Positions 9,861 to 20,970 of a stretch of 64,000 nucleotides of DNA are shown here, in pieces. Under the pieces are notes generated by a model that worked only from the letters and a program-made list of their open reading frames with translations, had not been told where the DNA came from and ran no database searches. This DNA is from Flammula alnicola. Its lineage: Eukaryota > Basidiomycota > Agaricomycetes > Agaricales > Strophariaceae. Every line of letters starts with the position of its first letter. Position 1 is the first letter of the stretch. The translations under genes were made by a program, and so were the position numbers. The stretch lies in assembly GCA_015499995.1 (NCBI GenBank), contig JADNRV010000271.1:1-64000 (forward strand), written 5' to 3'.

Positions 9861-10520
9861 GTGACCAGTCTTCCTCATATCTTTACCAAGCGCTCTGGGC
9901 TTTGTGATCGCTGGAGCTGCCATAGCGTGTCAGGCTTCAACGCGCGCCAAGAACCCGATCTCGGACGACAACCACCTCGTCGCTCGATACTTGGATTTAT
10001 CCTATGACCTGAGCGAACGAGAGTATGAAGCACTCGACGCTCATCATGCGGCGGTCGCCATAAGGGTGGCCGTTCAAGGAATAAAGTGATCGTCAACTTG
10101 AACGCAATCAAGGACCAAATCAACAGAGACAAGAATGTGAGTTCTGTGCATGGTATCGTTTTGGCACACATTCCGCGATCTCATTGCATTCTGATTTTAT
10201 CCATGTAAATGCGAGGAGAGTGGCCAAAAAATATGGTGGATCAATTAAAAATAAGGTCAAATTCGACGCTAGTCATTGGTCAGCGGAGGGTTATGGATTT
10301 GCGAGAATCACGAAAGAGCGAGTCGAAATCGAGTCAAGATATAGTACAAAGTTTACCATTCTGTTGCATATCAGCTTCGCGTTACCTGAAGGCTGCAAAA
10401 CGGGCCAACAACGCCTGCCAAAGCGGCGCTATTGGCCAGTGTTACATTCTCCTACATCTCTGTCAGGGACAGAGCAGGATAGTCAAAGGCATACCCACCT
10501 TCCACAGGGGCTTCACGGAC
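9861..10520 (+). pseudogene. Decayed tandem paralogue of the secreted protein, left copy
   Basis: The translation RYLDLSYDLSEREYEAL matches RYLDPFYELSEREYEEI of the gene just upstream. IKDQINRDKN followed by GTGAGT matches the end of its exon 1. Lesions: a one-base frame change between these two blocks, no usable start/signal peptide, and an acceptor reading TGTAA where the intact gene has CGTAG just before ATGCGA. The downstream sequence has lost clear similarity and overlaps the 3' end of the zinc-finger gene on the other strand. The same lesions occur in the right arm. Confidence 0.6.
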
Positions 10521-10526
10521 GACGCC

Positions 10527-11685
10527 TTAAACTTGAATTTGCCTACTGAGTCTGTTGCTGAGGCTCTCGATATACCTTTCAATCTGATGCGCAGCCGGCG
10601 TGATGGCCGCAGCATTTTTGGTGCATCCTCCAGCCTCGATGTGCTGCGTCAGAGCAGAGACAAGCTTGAATTCGCGGCAGCACTGCGGACATTTGAACTC
10701 ATCGGCATCGTGAGCCGGCGAGTTCAAATGTGCGTTGAGCCTGTCAATGGCGCGAAACATCTTGCTGCATAGGAAGCAAACGTAATGTTTGCCATTGAAT
10801 GATTCTTGCGTCGCTATATACGTGATGGTGGATGCGCTACCAGAAACGTTAGAGGGCCCTGAGATGCGGCGATTGATTGAGATAGTGCCGTTGACGTCCA
10901 TGGTCTGAATGGCATGGGTGACATCGTGTCGAGAAATTTCGGGGTGCGCCTTTCCCGACTCGACATGATGCGCAACGCCAGAGGCGCTCTTGAACTTGCA
11001 AGAACAGTTCACAATAGGACAGGACAATGCCCGATTCTTATGAGCGAGGGAGTTCGTGTGCTGGAGGAAGGTAAGCGGTTAAATGAGATGTTCAAGGTGG
11101 TGCAGAACTAATAAAGGATTGGAAATAAGCACCTGGGTGAGCTTCGAGGCGGACTTGAACCCCCGATCGCATTCTGAGCATCGATGGGACTCACGGGGCT
11201 TAGGCGAAGATTTAGGAGGCTTAGGTGGGCGATGCGTGGAAGAAGTCCGCAAATGTGCGTCCAAAGCCACTTGGCTGACGAACTGCCGGTCGCATTTGGC
11301 GCAATATGGCACATTTTGCTGGGCAGAGACAGATTCCGTGGGGTCACGCCCGTCCATAGCGGCAGGCGATACCACCACAGAAGCTGTCGCTTGCTGTACC
11401 GGACGTCCAACTACAAGCTGATCAGCAGACTGAGATAGCATGTAGAAGTGCAAATCGACGTGCTAAACAATAGGAGGGGTGATTATCTTGGTTAAGACTT
11501 TGTTATGAATGGATTGGATGCCTCCCACACACCTGCTGCAGAATGACAATGTCGTTAAAGGACAATCCACATGGTATGCAATAGAACGGGTTGGGGTGGT
11601 GCCCAAGGGGGCTGCAATGAAGGCTTAGAAGCCCAAGGGTGTCAAATATTTGGCGGCACGTAAAACAGGTATGAGGAACATGCAT
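10527..11685 (-). CDS. C2H2 zinc-finger protein, type 1, left copy (3 exons)
   Basis: Exons 11685-11533, 11462-11133 and 11060-10527, giving 338 residues. Joining exons completes two fingers whose Cys pair and His pair lie on different exons: CIPCGLSFNDIVILQQ|H and CSECDRGFKSASKLTQ|HTNSLAH. Further fingers are CFTCRQIF, YCAKCDRQF, CPIVNCSCKF, CFLCSKMF and CPQCCREF. It is probably a nuclear DNA- or RNA-binding protein. It points against the neighbouring secreted-protein and F-box genes. The identity step of the inverted repeat falls inside exon 2 near 11283. The upstream ATG choice is uncertain. Confidence 0.82.
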
Positions 11686-12454
11686 CTCTCGAAGTGTGAG
11701 GGTTTTGATGGACGGGGAAGAATGTGGGTGGATTGCGCACGATGTGATTTATCGCTTTCTTTATAGCCAGACTCGACACTTCTTTTACGTAAGATGCGTT
11801 CCCATTGTCGAACGCTATCATTAGTTTCCTGTCACGGTCGCGGCGAGGACTCTCCACGAGGAACACGGCCGCGGCGAGGAACAGGTCAGGCTAGAGGACC
11901 AATTCACTCAATCGGTATCTCTCTTCTAGTGATGTCCTCCATGTCGTTCACTATGTATCCCGGAATCACGATGAGCTAAAAAGGACGATTCAGAAGTTGA
12001 CGGTTTAATCAAGGGCCCGTGATAGAAACGCACAGCAATGGTACAGTAAGCACTAAGCAAACTTGCAATTCGGTCCAATGCATAGGATGGCAATTTATAT
12101 TAATTAACCATCTGACCTCTGAGCCCGGCTTCCTTGTGCATAATTACTTCGATGTGTTAGAAAGCAAAAGATGTGGAGAGAACGATTTGCCGTGCGTTCG
12201 CGTAGATTAGATTGGATTGAGATTAGATTGCGATGTGGAGGCGTGTGTGAACGCGCCTCGATATGGAATGCAACCTCCAACGCAACACTTCTTGAATGTT
12301 ATAACTCCAGTCCTTCTCAAAAGGCTAGCTTTTCTCTAAAACTTTCTATAACAGGACTCCAAAAATAGCTGACCTCGTCTGACTTTGCTTTCGTCCGAAT
12401 TCGGATTGACACGACACCCTTGTTGCAGGATTTTCGCCGTATTGTGGAAGACGA
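11686..12454. other. Divergent promoter region between zinc-finger and F-box genes
   Basis: No supported gene. It contains a TTCGCGTAGATTAG repeat block at 12197-12229 and matches right-arm sequence 43975-44760 and, in part, 39300-39660. The region 12370-12457 corresponds to the 5' exon of the right-arm F-box copy. Confidence 0.55.
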
Positions 12455-14246
12455 TGGTGAGTCATTTTTGCTTCATGACCGCAGCTTCGTCACTGAATTG
12501 ATTCTTGTTTTTGTATAGTTCCTTAACTCCGCTTTTAATAAGCACCTCGAGACCAATTACGTTCCCTCGTGCATCGACGTCAGTCATGTCCAACAGGTTC
12601 TGCTTGAGCCGCAGGCAGAACTATCGAAACTCAACGACCACTTATCACATTTGAAGAGGCAGCTGGACGACATGAAGAAGGAGAGGAACGAGTTGAAGGA
12701 CAGTATCGATGAGCACCACCGCCTCCTGGCCCCTTTTCGCTGCTTACCTGACGACATGCTCAGGGAGATTTTCCTGTGGTGTCTACCTGATGATCATGAG
12801 GCAATTATGAGCGTCAAAGAACCGCCGCTTGTCCTTGGCCGTGTTTGTCAACGCTGGAGGTTCGTTGTATACCACACGCCCCGTCTCTGGGCCTCATTGC
12901 ACATCGGCCTTCCCGTCGACCCAAGATTTCGGTATTACCCGCCCGCCAAAACACCCCTTGAGAGCCTGGAGAAAGTGAAGTTGGAATTCGAAGGGCGAGT
13001 GCAACTACATCAGCGCGCCATTTCAGAATGGTTATGCTGTTCTGGCAATTGTCCGCTTTCGATATCAATCCACCCCTGGGTTGGTAGGAAGTACGATCCG
13101 CCCAGTGCCAAGGTTCAGTCATATCTCAATCTCGTTTTCGCCTTCGCCCACCGCCTCGGCAGCCTTGATATAACGGTACCCGGTGAAAACATTTCCAGGT
13201 TGTTAGCATCAATCTCCTTCTCCGCCTTTCCAATTCTCCGCGTCCTACGCCTGAGTTTCTCACTTCGCGTCACTCACGATCCCCAATGGATGAATAGTGG
13301 ACTGCTTAACGCTAAACACCTTTCCGTGTTGGAACTAGAATGTTTCCCCTACCACATCTCCGTCACTGAAGTTGATTGGTCTCAACTCACCCATCTTGCC
13401 ATTTCTGAACCTGTCGATATTCAGGACACACGGAAGATCTTCACTCGTTGTACACGACTAGTCTACTGTTCTATCAACATATCCGATACCCAAACAGACT
13501 TTTCCATATCAATTCCCTTATCTCTCCCTCACCTCGAAACCCTATTGCTTATCGATCGGTGCGCGTTGGTGAATCTATTCGAATTTTTAGATGCACCTTC
13601 TCTTCGCGTCATATCCTATCACTCTATGTCCTGGCCAACGAATAGCCGACACTCGCCTCTACTCGTCCTCCTATCACGCACTGGTAACCGCATCGAAAGC
13701 TTGACAATAGACGTTCGATTCTATACTCTAGCGGATCTCGTGCTATGTTTCGAATTACTTCCCTTTTTAACACATTTCACGAATCGAGCTTGTCCTCTGG
13801 ACACCTCGGAAGAGCAGGCGAATAATTACACCTACCTGCCCGTCTGGCATAAGGTGATGAAAGCCACCTTGGATCTTCTAACGCCGGACGGTAATAACCC
13901 ACCTTATTGTCGCCGTCTTCAGGTCGTCAATCTCGATTTAAAATATCCTTCACGCCATCTCTCCGATACCGATCTATTGAACTTCATCCAAAAACGAATG
14001 AAAGCTGCCGAAATCTCTGAGTCGGACGTCGGACGTCTGACCCAGGTCACTTTCACATCTCCTGATGAGATGGAGCTCGACATACGTCCATTCCTCCAGC
14101 GATATATCGATGATGGCATGAAACTGGATCTCACATACCGCCTTCCAAACCCGTTCTCCACACTGCCCATATCGATGCCGCCCGGGACTTTCAACCCTTA
14201 TAATGGACTCATTAAGCGGGAGAAGGATGGGATATTCTGTATTTAG
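12455..14246 (+). CDS. F-box protein with degenerate leucine-rich repeats, left copy
   Basis: ATG 12455-12457 lies immediately before a GTGAGT donor. The main exon is 12519-14246 and starts FLNSAFNKHL. A coiled coil (LSKLNDHLSHLKRQLDDMKK) precedes the F-box (LAPFRCLPDDMLREIFLWCL ... VCQRWRFVVYHTPRLWASL). About 400 residues with LRR-like periodicity follow. Such proteins typically recruit substrates to SCF ubiquitin ligases. Relative to the right-arm copy, four bases are missing just before the donor (GTGGAAG-ACG against GTGGAAGTACAGACG). This shifts any longer upstream exon frame, so translation probably starts at 12455. The body is uninterrupted. Confidence 0.78.
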
Positions 14247-15421
14247 GTATTGTTTTTCTTTCTCTTAGATCAATAGTAGTTACTAAGACTCTTGTGTATT
14301 GCCACTTTAGCAGTTCAGCTGTATCTTTCCAGTGTATTCAAGTAGAACCGTTACATGTTGAACTTTTGACCAGTCTCGGCTCATTCCTTCCTTTAAGCTT
14401 ACCGTCGGACAAGACACATCTCTGGACGCTACTGAAGTTCTGAGCCGTATCTCGACTTGGCTGGCAGAATAGTGAGGCATCTTTCCCCCTTGTACATCAG
14501 GTAGTCTTGGTTATTATTTTGAGACGACTTTTCGGAGGCATCGAGGAAGGGCCAGCGATAGATTCTCCCGCTGAGTAACCAGAGTAGTCACTGGCAGAGC
14601 CACTTTATGCTCAAGTTTAGCGTAGTTACCGGGATTGGGCTATTTCTTATGATGGTCGTAAAGTACCATTCGATCAAAGCTACCGGTATTGAGCGCTGAG
14701 CTCTACATACTTCAAGCATTCCCAGGTGCAGCTGTGCATTCGCGTAGATTAGATTAGATTCTGATAAATGTACATACCTCACGTGTCAGAATTTTGTGCA
14801 AATTTTTGGAAAGCGGACAACCTCCTGCCTGCGACGCTTTGGCAACGCTACTACTCTGGTATACTTAATGGCTTATGGCACGGCCTTGACACATCGGGCT
14901 CCTGCATTCCGAGAGCGTCGCATTGGAGTGCTCCACAGATGGGTGTACTCCTACGCGAGCCTTCTCATGGGAAGTTTTCAGTCTGCTTCGCTCACGCGAT
15001 GATCTTCTTCTGACTTTGGTGACCAAAATACCACCTCATGCCTTCATGCGTTTAGACAATCTCATAGGGTATCTGTCATCTCCAACGCGCTAAATCCACC
15101 TGGTATACAACACTGAGATCAGCAGGACTCGGAGAAGCTCTTTTGGGGGCCTTCTCCGCTCTATCATCTCCAGGCTGTGGATGGACGGCACTGAAGTGAT
15201 AGTTGCTCAGATCCTTGGAGAACGGAAAGGCCTCTTGAGTGGCTGAATGGTGAGATAAACGGAAGGAAAGAAACCGGTATGTCGTTAAAGGAAGAGGTTG
15301 AGATGGGGGTTAAATGACCGCAGTACGTATCCAAACGCTCGTAATTTTTATCTCCCATCCCCTTCCTTGCAGTTTCGAACACCAGCGCGCATATTTCCCT
15401 GCTTTCACATCAACTGTATCA
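14247..15421. other. Spacer between F-box and Gal80-like genes, repeated at 37.6-38.7 and 41.45-42.2 kb
   Basis: No supported gene. A (GATTA)n block preceded by TTCGCG lies at 14739-14760. The last part (15300-15400) matches sequence directly upstream of the P450 start at 37594, including CCTTCCTTGCAG, which resembles an acceptor of a 5' UTR intron. Confidence 0.6.
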
Positions 15422-16697
15422 ATGTCCTCACCTATCAAAGTAGGCTTCATCGGTCTGTCTGCAAAAGGCTGGGCCTCCTCTGCGCTCGCGCCCTCCCTGT
15501 TGCAGCCCTCGCTTCAAGGGAAATACGACCTCGTCGCCGTTTCCACTACTTCAGAGGCATCGGCCAAGGCTTCTGCCGAGAAATATGGAGCCCAGATCGG
15601 ACATCAAGTCAAAGCGTACCACGGTGACAGCTCTCATATTGCAGGCGATCCCAACGTCGACCTCGTGGTTGTCTCGGTCAAGGCTCCATTGCACAAGCAG
15701 GTGGTGTTGCCGGTTATCGCGGCTAAGAAGGATTTCTTTATTGAATGGCCGGCGGGGGCGAACTTGAAGGAGACGCTTGAGATAGCGGAGGCTGCCAAGA
15801 CTCATGGCGTCAAGTCTTTCGTGGGCCTTCAAGGGCGAATTTCACCTATTATGAAGAAGGTATGCTACCTAACATTTACACAGTATTGTAGGTAAAGCTT
15901 ACATTGGTTCTCAGGTGAAAGAGCTGATCGACTCTGGAGCAATTGGAACTGTCCGGTCTTCAACTTTCGTTCGTTCTATTTTTTTGTGCGGAATAGTAGA
16001 GCGTCATTTTCTGACTGTGCTCCCAGATTGGTCTTGGACAACGTGAGCACAATGTTTGGCCGCCTGTTGTCAGTGCTAGGAATGCATACCTAATGGACAA
16101 GAAAAACGGTAATTCATCTTTTTTTATCAGAAGAGTTCCAATTAACAGTTCATGGCAGGCGCAACAGTACTGAGCATTGCCGTAGGCCACCAGTTGGACA
16201 CGTCTACCTTCGTTCTGGGTGACTTCTCCAATATCAACGCAACGGCTACTACCATCTACCCCATCGTAACTATAGTCGATACGGACGGGAAACCAACAGG
16301 CGAGACGCTGCCTGCCACGATTCCTGACCACTACTCCATCTCTGGGGTGCTCAAATCCGGGGCGCTAGCTACCATTGTCTGGCGCACAGGCTATCCTTCA
16401 ACGAAAGGCCGTAGGACCATGTTATGGGAGATTGATGGAGAGGAGGGATCTATCAGGCTCGAGTCCGATAGCTTAGCATATATCAACACACATAACCCGA
16501 CGTTATACTTGAACGGAGAAGTCGTTGAGGTAGAAGGTGCTGAGACGGAGGTGATTGGTATCGTTGGCGCGGCTTGGGAGTCCTATGCGAACGGGGAGAA
16601 GGGTCAATATTCCACTATCGATGACGCGGTTAAGAATCAACGTCTTTTGGATGCGATCAATAGGAGTTTGGCCGAGGGCAAGACGATCGTGTTGTAA
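15422..16697 (+). CDS. Gal80-like Gfo/Idh/MocA oxidoreductase, copy 1
   Basis: Exons 15422-15859, 15915-15968, 16027-16108 and 16159-16697, 370 residues. An N-terminal Rossmann fold starts KVGFIGLSAKGWASSALAP. VVSVKAPLHKQVVLP and EWPAGANLKET correspond to the conserved N-terminal core. The C-terminal domain carries the family block NGATVLSIAVGHQLDT, restored when the last intron is taken to end at CATGGCAG. Gal80 is a transcriptional repressor with an oxidoreductase fold; other fungal relatives may be enzymes, so function is open. Exon 3 reads HNVWPPVVSARNAYL where copy 3 reads LKYWPPVVNAGNAYV, so this copy has drifted at otherwise conserved positions. An AATAAA lies at 16727. Confidence 0.82.
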
Positions 16698-16739
16698 GAC
16701 TTCTGTACAGCTTGTAATCGTATAAATAAAGTGATTTTG

Positions 16740-16904
16740 TGGCAGTGATTTTCATACAGCCTTTTCTGACGCATACGGGCGCTGAGCGCTGAGCGGCTTT
16801 ACACGGCGCAGTCGCTTGCCGAGATCGCTTGCTGCTTGATCAAGCGGCTTTTCCGGAAATGACAAGAAATACTATAACTAGACGCTTGGCAGGCCAATAT
16901 TCAC
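16740..16904. repeat. Linker repeat, truncated copy 1
   Basis: Sequence downstream of the Gal80-like gene that includes GCTTGATCAAGCGGCTTTTC and CCAATATTC. It matches 39667-40130 and 32870-33330, and more weakly 58950-59520. It stops at CCAATATTC, where F-box-derived sequence begins. Confidence 0.65.
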
Positions 16905-17440
16905 ATTTCACGAATGGAGCATGTTCTCTAGGTATTTCGGCAGAGCAGGCGAGCAATGGTTCCCACCTGCCCATCAATTCCGGGATGACAAAGGCTACCT
17001 TGGACCTTCTGACAGCGGACGGTAGCAACCCACCACGTTGTCCCCGCCTTCAGGTTATCAACCTGAATTCAGCATTTATGTCGGGTTTACCCCACATCTC
17101 CGATACTGATCTATTGCACTTTATCCAACAACGCATGAAAGCTGCCGAAACCATCAGGTCGGACGTCGGACGTCTGACCAGTGTGACTTTCGTGTCTCTT
17201 AAGATGGAGATGGACATCCGTCCGTTCCTTCAGCAGTATATCGAGGACGGTATGAAACTGAATCTCGCATACTGGCCTTCAAGCTGATGGCCGATAACGC
17301 CCGTATCGATACCGCCTGGGGCTTTCGACCCTCGTAATGGACTCGTGGAGCGGGAGAAGGATCGAGTATTCTACGTTTAGGTATTGTTGTTTTCTTATAT
17401 TAAGAGCAGCATAGTAAGCTTGTAGAAGACATGTATTTAA
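16905..17440 (+). pseudogene. F-box gene C-terminal fragment
   Basis: Translation from about 16905 (FTNGACSLGISAEQASNG, then DIRPFLQQYIEDGMKL) matches the last 130 residues of the F-box protein at 12455-14246. It is closer to the remnant at 38735-39290. There is no F-box, no start and the frame ends at 17287. Similarity continues through the 3' flank to about 17440, marking the inner end of repeated sequence on the left. Confidence 0.75.
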
Positions 17441-17607
17441 GTTGTATCTTTTGAGTTTGTGTACAATTACTTAATCTATGTAGAAGTTTTTGATCCTGTA
17501 GAATGTAGTTTTCCTGATGGCAAGGCCGTTGCCCAGCACTTGGAACGATGTCAAGCCCAGGCGCCGGGGCCGAGGGGGGTGTACAATGGACGGCTCGTTC
17601 TTCACTC

Positions 17608-18079
17608 CTATAAGTGAGTGCCCATCGTACAGAGTCCGTACAGTTTGGGAATACCGAGCTTGAGATTCCGGCCATGGCCAACGATGCTCTCAAATGCCGC
17701 TCGCATCTCCTGGTCTGCTTTTGATCCCAAGTGTGTATACTTGTACGTGCCATCGCCCAGACCGGCACTAGGGAAAGGCGTGATTTGGCCGAGGGGCACT
17801 TCAGCTTCATGTTTCGAACGATATAACAGTATGCAGTTGTGGGAGTTTGCCAGTCCCCAAGTCCGAATTATTCAACTTGACGTGCTGAGGCACAACCTGG
17901 CATTGTTCGGCGTAAGGGAAGAGGTGCGCCGAGACCGTGTTGTAAGGCTCACAAAATTCTGTTTCGTCCCTCCTAAAACGGTCGGCAATCTCAAACTGTT
18001 CCAGAATGCGCAACGACGCGGAGGGCAAAACCTTGATTTCAGCCTCTCCGTGAAAAACAGAACCGAAAACGCACAATAG
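17608..18079 (-). pseudogene. Unrecognised coding remnant with one frame change
   Basis: Two coherent protein segments follow each other on this strand. The first ends FPYAEQCQVVPQHVKL and the second reads RTWGLANSHNCILLYRSK, then LGQITPFPSAGLGDGTYKY and ends at a stop at 17608. They are in different frames near 17870-17885. I do not recognise the family. The opposite-strand 153-codon frame looks like a shadow. It is either a pseudogene or has an unseen intron. Confidence 0.35.
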
Positions 18080-18258
18080 CCAGCAGAAGCGCTCAGAAAC
18101 GTCTAGGAAACTGTGGGGTACCTAGCCTCTTTCTTTCTTTTGATGATAGCTATATACAATGGATGCAAGGTGGTAGAGATGTGGCAGAAATGCGAGACAA
18201 AAACTAAGCAAAGATATTGAGAGTAACAAATTCTAGACTATTCATTCCCATACCGTTA

Positions 18259-20499
18259 TCAATGTCTTTTAGGACGCTTTTCATCGCGCTCCTCATCGTA
18301 CTCGGGTAGCATCGACTTCCTCTTTCGTCGTGCTGCCGTCAGATGCTCATTCTCCTCGCTAACCTTCTGGTCAACTCGTCCATCTCCAGCATCCTTCCAA
18401 TCTTTGTTGTTGATTGCCTTCTCCAAAACTTCGTAGAGCCACTCGTGCGTCTCGAGCTTCTCCCGCGCCGCCTCAGCGGCTTCCTCGTCTTTCTTTCTCA
18501 ACGTTGTCTGGTCCGCTGAGCCGTGCCGATGCCCAAATCCAGAATAAATGTTCTGCAGGACCTCAGAGAACGGTTCCTGCTCCAAAGCAAGGGAAATAAC
18601 GGTGGCGGTAGACGCCCCCAGTAATCTCTTCTTCCCAAACCCACCGCTGCCGCCGTCAATGTAATCATACACCTTCAAAACATAGGCTCGATCCGCTGGT
18701 ATCATACCATTCTGAGCGTATTGGATAGCGACCGTGGTCAGGACGTGTACGAACGACTCGAGGTCGTCACCGGTCTTATGTTCTTGAGTGGTGCCCATGA
18801 GCAACCGGGCGGAGATAAACTGATAGGTTCCCTACCACAGAGTGAGATCGAGCAGCAGCACTGGATGGAAACTGACCTACCGTTTTCTCGTCACAGTTCG
18901 CAGTCGCTGGGCCCTGGCCAATACGTTTGCATAGTTCCCAATCGATGAGGATCCCCCCGTCGTCTCCGACCATGAGGATGTTCCCCAACGAGACGTCCCT
19001 GTGCAGGATGTTAGCTTTCGTCACTGCTTCCTGATGCGCTGGAGAAGAACATCCGTCAGCAGTCAATGTAATGGAGATGCAGGAAAGAACATTACCGAGC
19101 AGAGCACATTTCACTGCATTGACCATTTGCCATGTCGACTTAAATTTCGTTAGAGGCTTGCCGAGGGTGCCAAGGACGAGGCGGTAATGGATGTGGACAC
19201 GGAGGAGTTTGTCTTTCGGAGCTGAACTGAATTTCTGCACATCCCCGCACTCATGGCCCACATCGCCCGCCGTAATAAATTCAGCAAGATTGCTAACGTG
19301 TTTCTCATGGAGCTCCCGATAGATACGACCCTCAGCCTCATACTTCGACACCCGCCATGTGTCCTTCAACAAGACGAGTGCTTTGGTCTGGCAGTCGTAT
19401 GCCTCGAAACATCTTGTACCGCGACCAAGAGGGAAGATATGATTGTTCGTGAACGGTTCGTGCACGATATAAAAAGTTGTCTGGTTGGTGACCTCGTCTT
19501 TAACGGAGACCCTGTAGAGTGGATCGGTGTCTTTGAGCTGGAGGGCCACGCGAGCGTTCTCCGCCTCATCGCCGCCGCGGACGCGACGAAAGGTAGTGTC
19601 AGTACCTCGAATGCTTTTGTCGGCATGTGAAAGGTGCCAGAAGAACATAGGGAGCCACTTCGTTTCTGTGTAATTGAACGGTTCCGTGACGATGGCGCAG
19701 CTTCGGCTCCAGTGTATGAGTCGGCAGCTAGTTTTGTTGATAAAGAAGGAGAACGAGTTCGGAATTGCGTAGCCTGGATGGCATTGGCGTATACGGTAAG
19801 CTGGCCACGCGTATCATGAGCTGCCATCGTGTCCCGCTCGAACGGTTGCTTTTCGTCAATGGAGTATAGTGGCTGGTCCAGGGTAAATGGTTCATCCGAG
19901 GAATCGTCCTTTAGCTCCCCGAACCCCGTCATGAGCTTTGCCTGAGTAATACACTCGCCAGGCTTGGGAGCATCTTTTTCGGCGTAGATACCAATGTTAG
20001 GTTTGACGCACTGGCCAAAAAGGATGTCAGGGTCCGGGTCCGATACAGCCGACGTGTTGACAAGTTTGATGCCTTTACAGAAACGCTTGAGTGCAGCGAT
20101 CTGGACTGGGTGAGCGCCTGCTCGTAATGAAAAAAGGCGACTTACCAGCGGGTCATACATCTCCGGCTCCGTCCTTAATCTCGCTACGTTAGCGAGACTT
20201 TCGTAGTCAACCTCTGGCAAGGGCGGGGCCTCAACGTCAAGGAATTCTTCCAAGAATTGGTCGACTGAAACAGGCCCCCAGAACTTTCCCTCCATCTCGA
20301 AGGCCGCTTCCGCAAAAGCAGGTTCCCGGTAGACGTTGGTAGACGTCTGTGGCACTCTGGAGCTGAGTCGGTTGTGGAAAGGTGTCTCTTGAGAAGGAGG
20401 CGGAACGGTTGGCTTCTTGCCAGGCATCTGGGACGTCTTCGACTCAAGTGGCGCATAGAATTGGTCAGTAGATGTGGACCCCAGCCTTTGCGTTGCCAT
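18259..20499 (-). pseudogene. Fungal-type protein kinase (FunK1), frameshifted
   Basis: The frame opens MATQRLGSTSTDQFY and has a disordered N-terminus of about 70 residues. The FunK1 core then includes GQLTVYANAIQATQFR, IHWSRSCAIVTEPFNY, the catalytic loop HRDVSLGNIL, IDWELCKR (in place of DFG) and, after an intron, YQFISARLL. The tail is basic (KRPKRH). Introns are near 18845-18893 and possibly 19036-19092; the latter is a multiple of three and may be retained. Between QATQFR and NSFSFFINK (19755-19770) the frame shifts by one base, in a stretch conserved in the family, and no acceptable intron is present. It is a recent pseudogene or a sequence error. Confidence 0.72.
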
Positions 20500-20970
20500 G
20501 ATTCAAATATTCAACGTGAGTGACAGTGGTAATGGTGAATGGCAGCGACGAACCGTTACCGTGCGGCGTGTTCAACTCAAATTTAGAGTTTCAACTTCAA
20601 GGGGCACGTGACCGCGTCTATGTATCGGGACGCGCGCCGCGTCACTGTCACTGTCAGCGCGTCAGCCTCGATGATGGGGTTTAGCACAAGCAAAATATAC
20701 ATTCAATCCTATAAACGCGACGATCGTTGCAGTGGATACTGAGAACGCGACTACGGTTTAGGGATACAATTTGGGTATGTACAAGAAAGGTAAGGGCAAA
20801 GGTGCATACTTATGTCAGTAAGTTACTGGATCTATTCGACGTGTGGAAGAAGGGTAATGTGCAAACTGTAAGTACTTAGTAGATATTAATTGAGTAGATA
20901 TGGATCCCATAATGAGAGCGAATAAAGAATAAGATAAGTGATTGAGTTCCACTTGGTGTGAGCTGGGATA
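20500..20970. other. Intergenic region upstream of the FunK1 gene
   Basis: AT-mixed intergenic sequence. Nothing beyond the presumed FunK1 promoter is seen. Confidence 0.5.

Noticed and set aside
10209..10772. 187-codon ORF with several Cys
   Set aside because: Half of it is antisense to the zinc-finger exon and the rest lies in the decayed secreted-protein paralogue.
17618..18079. 153-codon + strand ORF
   Set aside because: The opposite strand gives more coherent protein segments; this frame has shadow-like composition.
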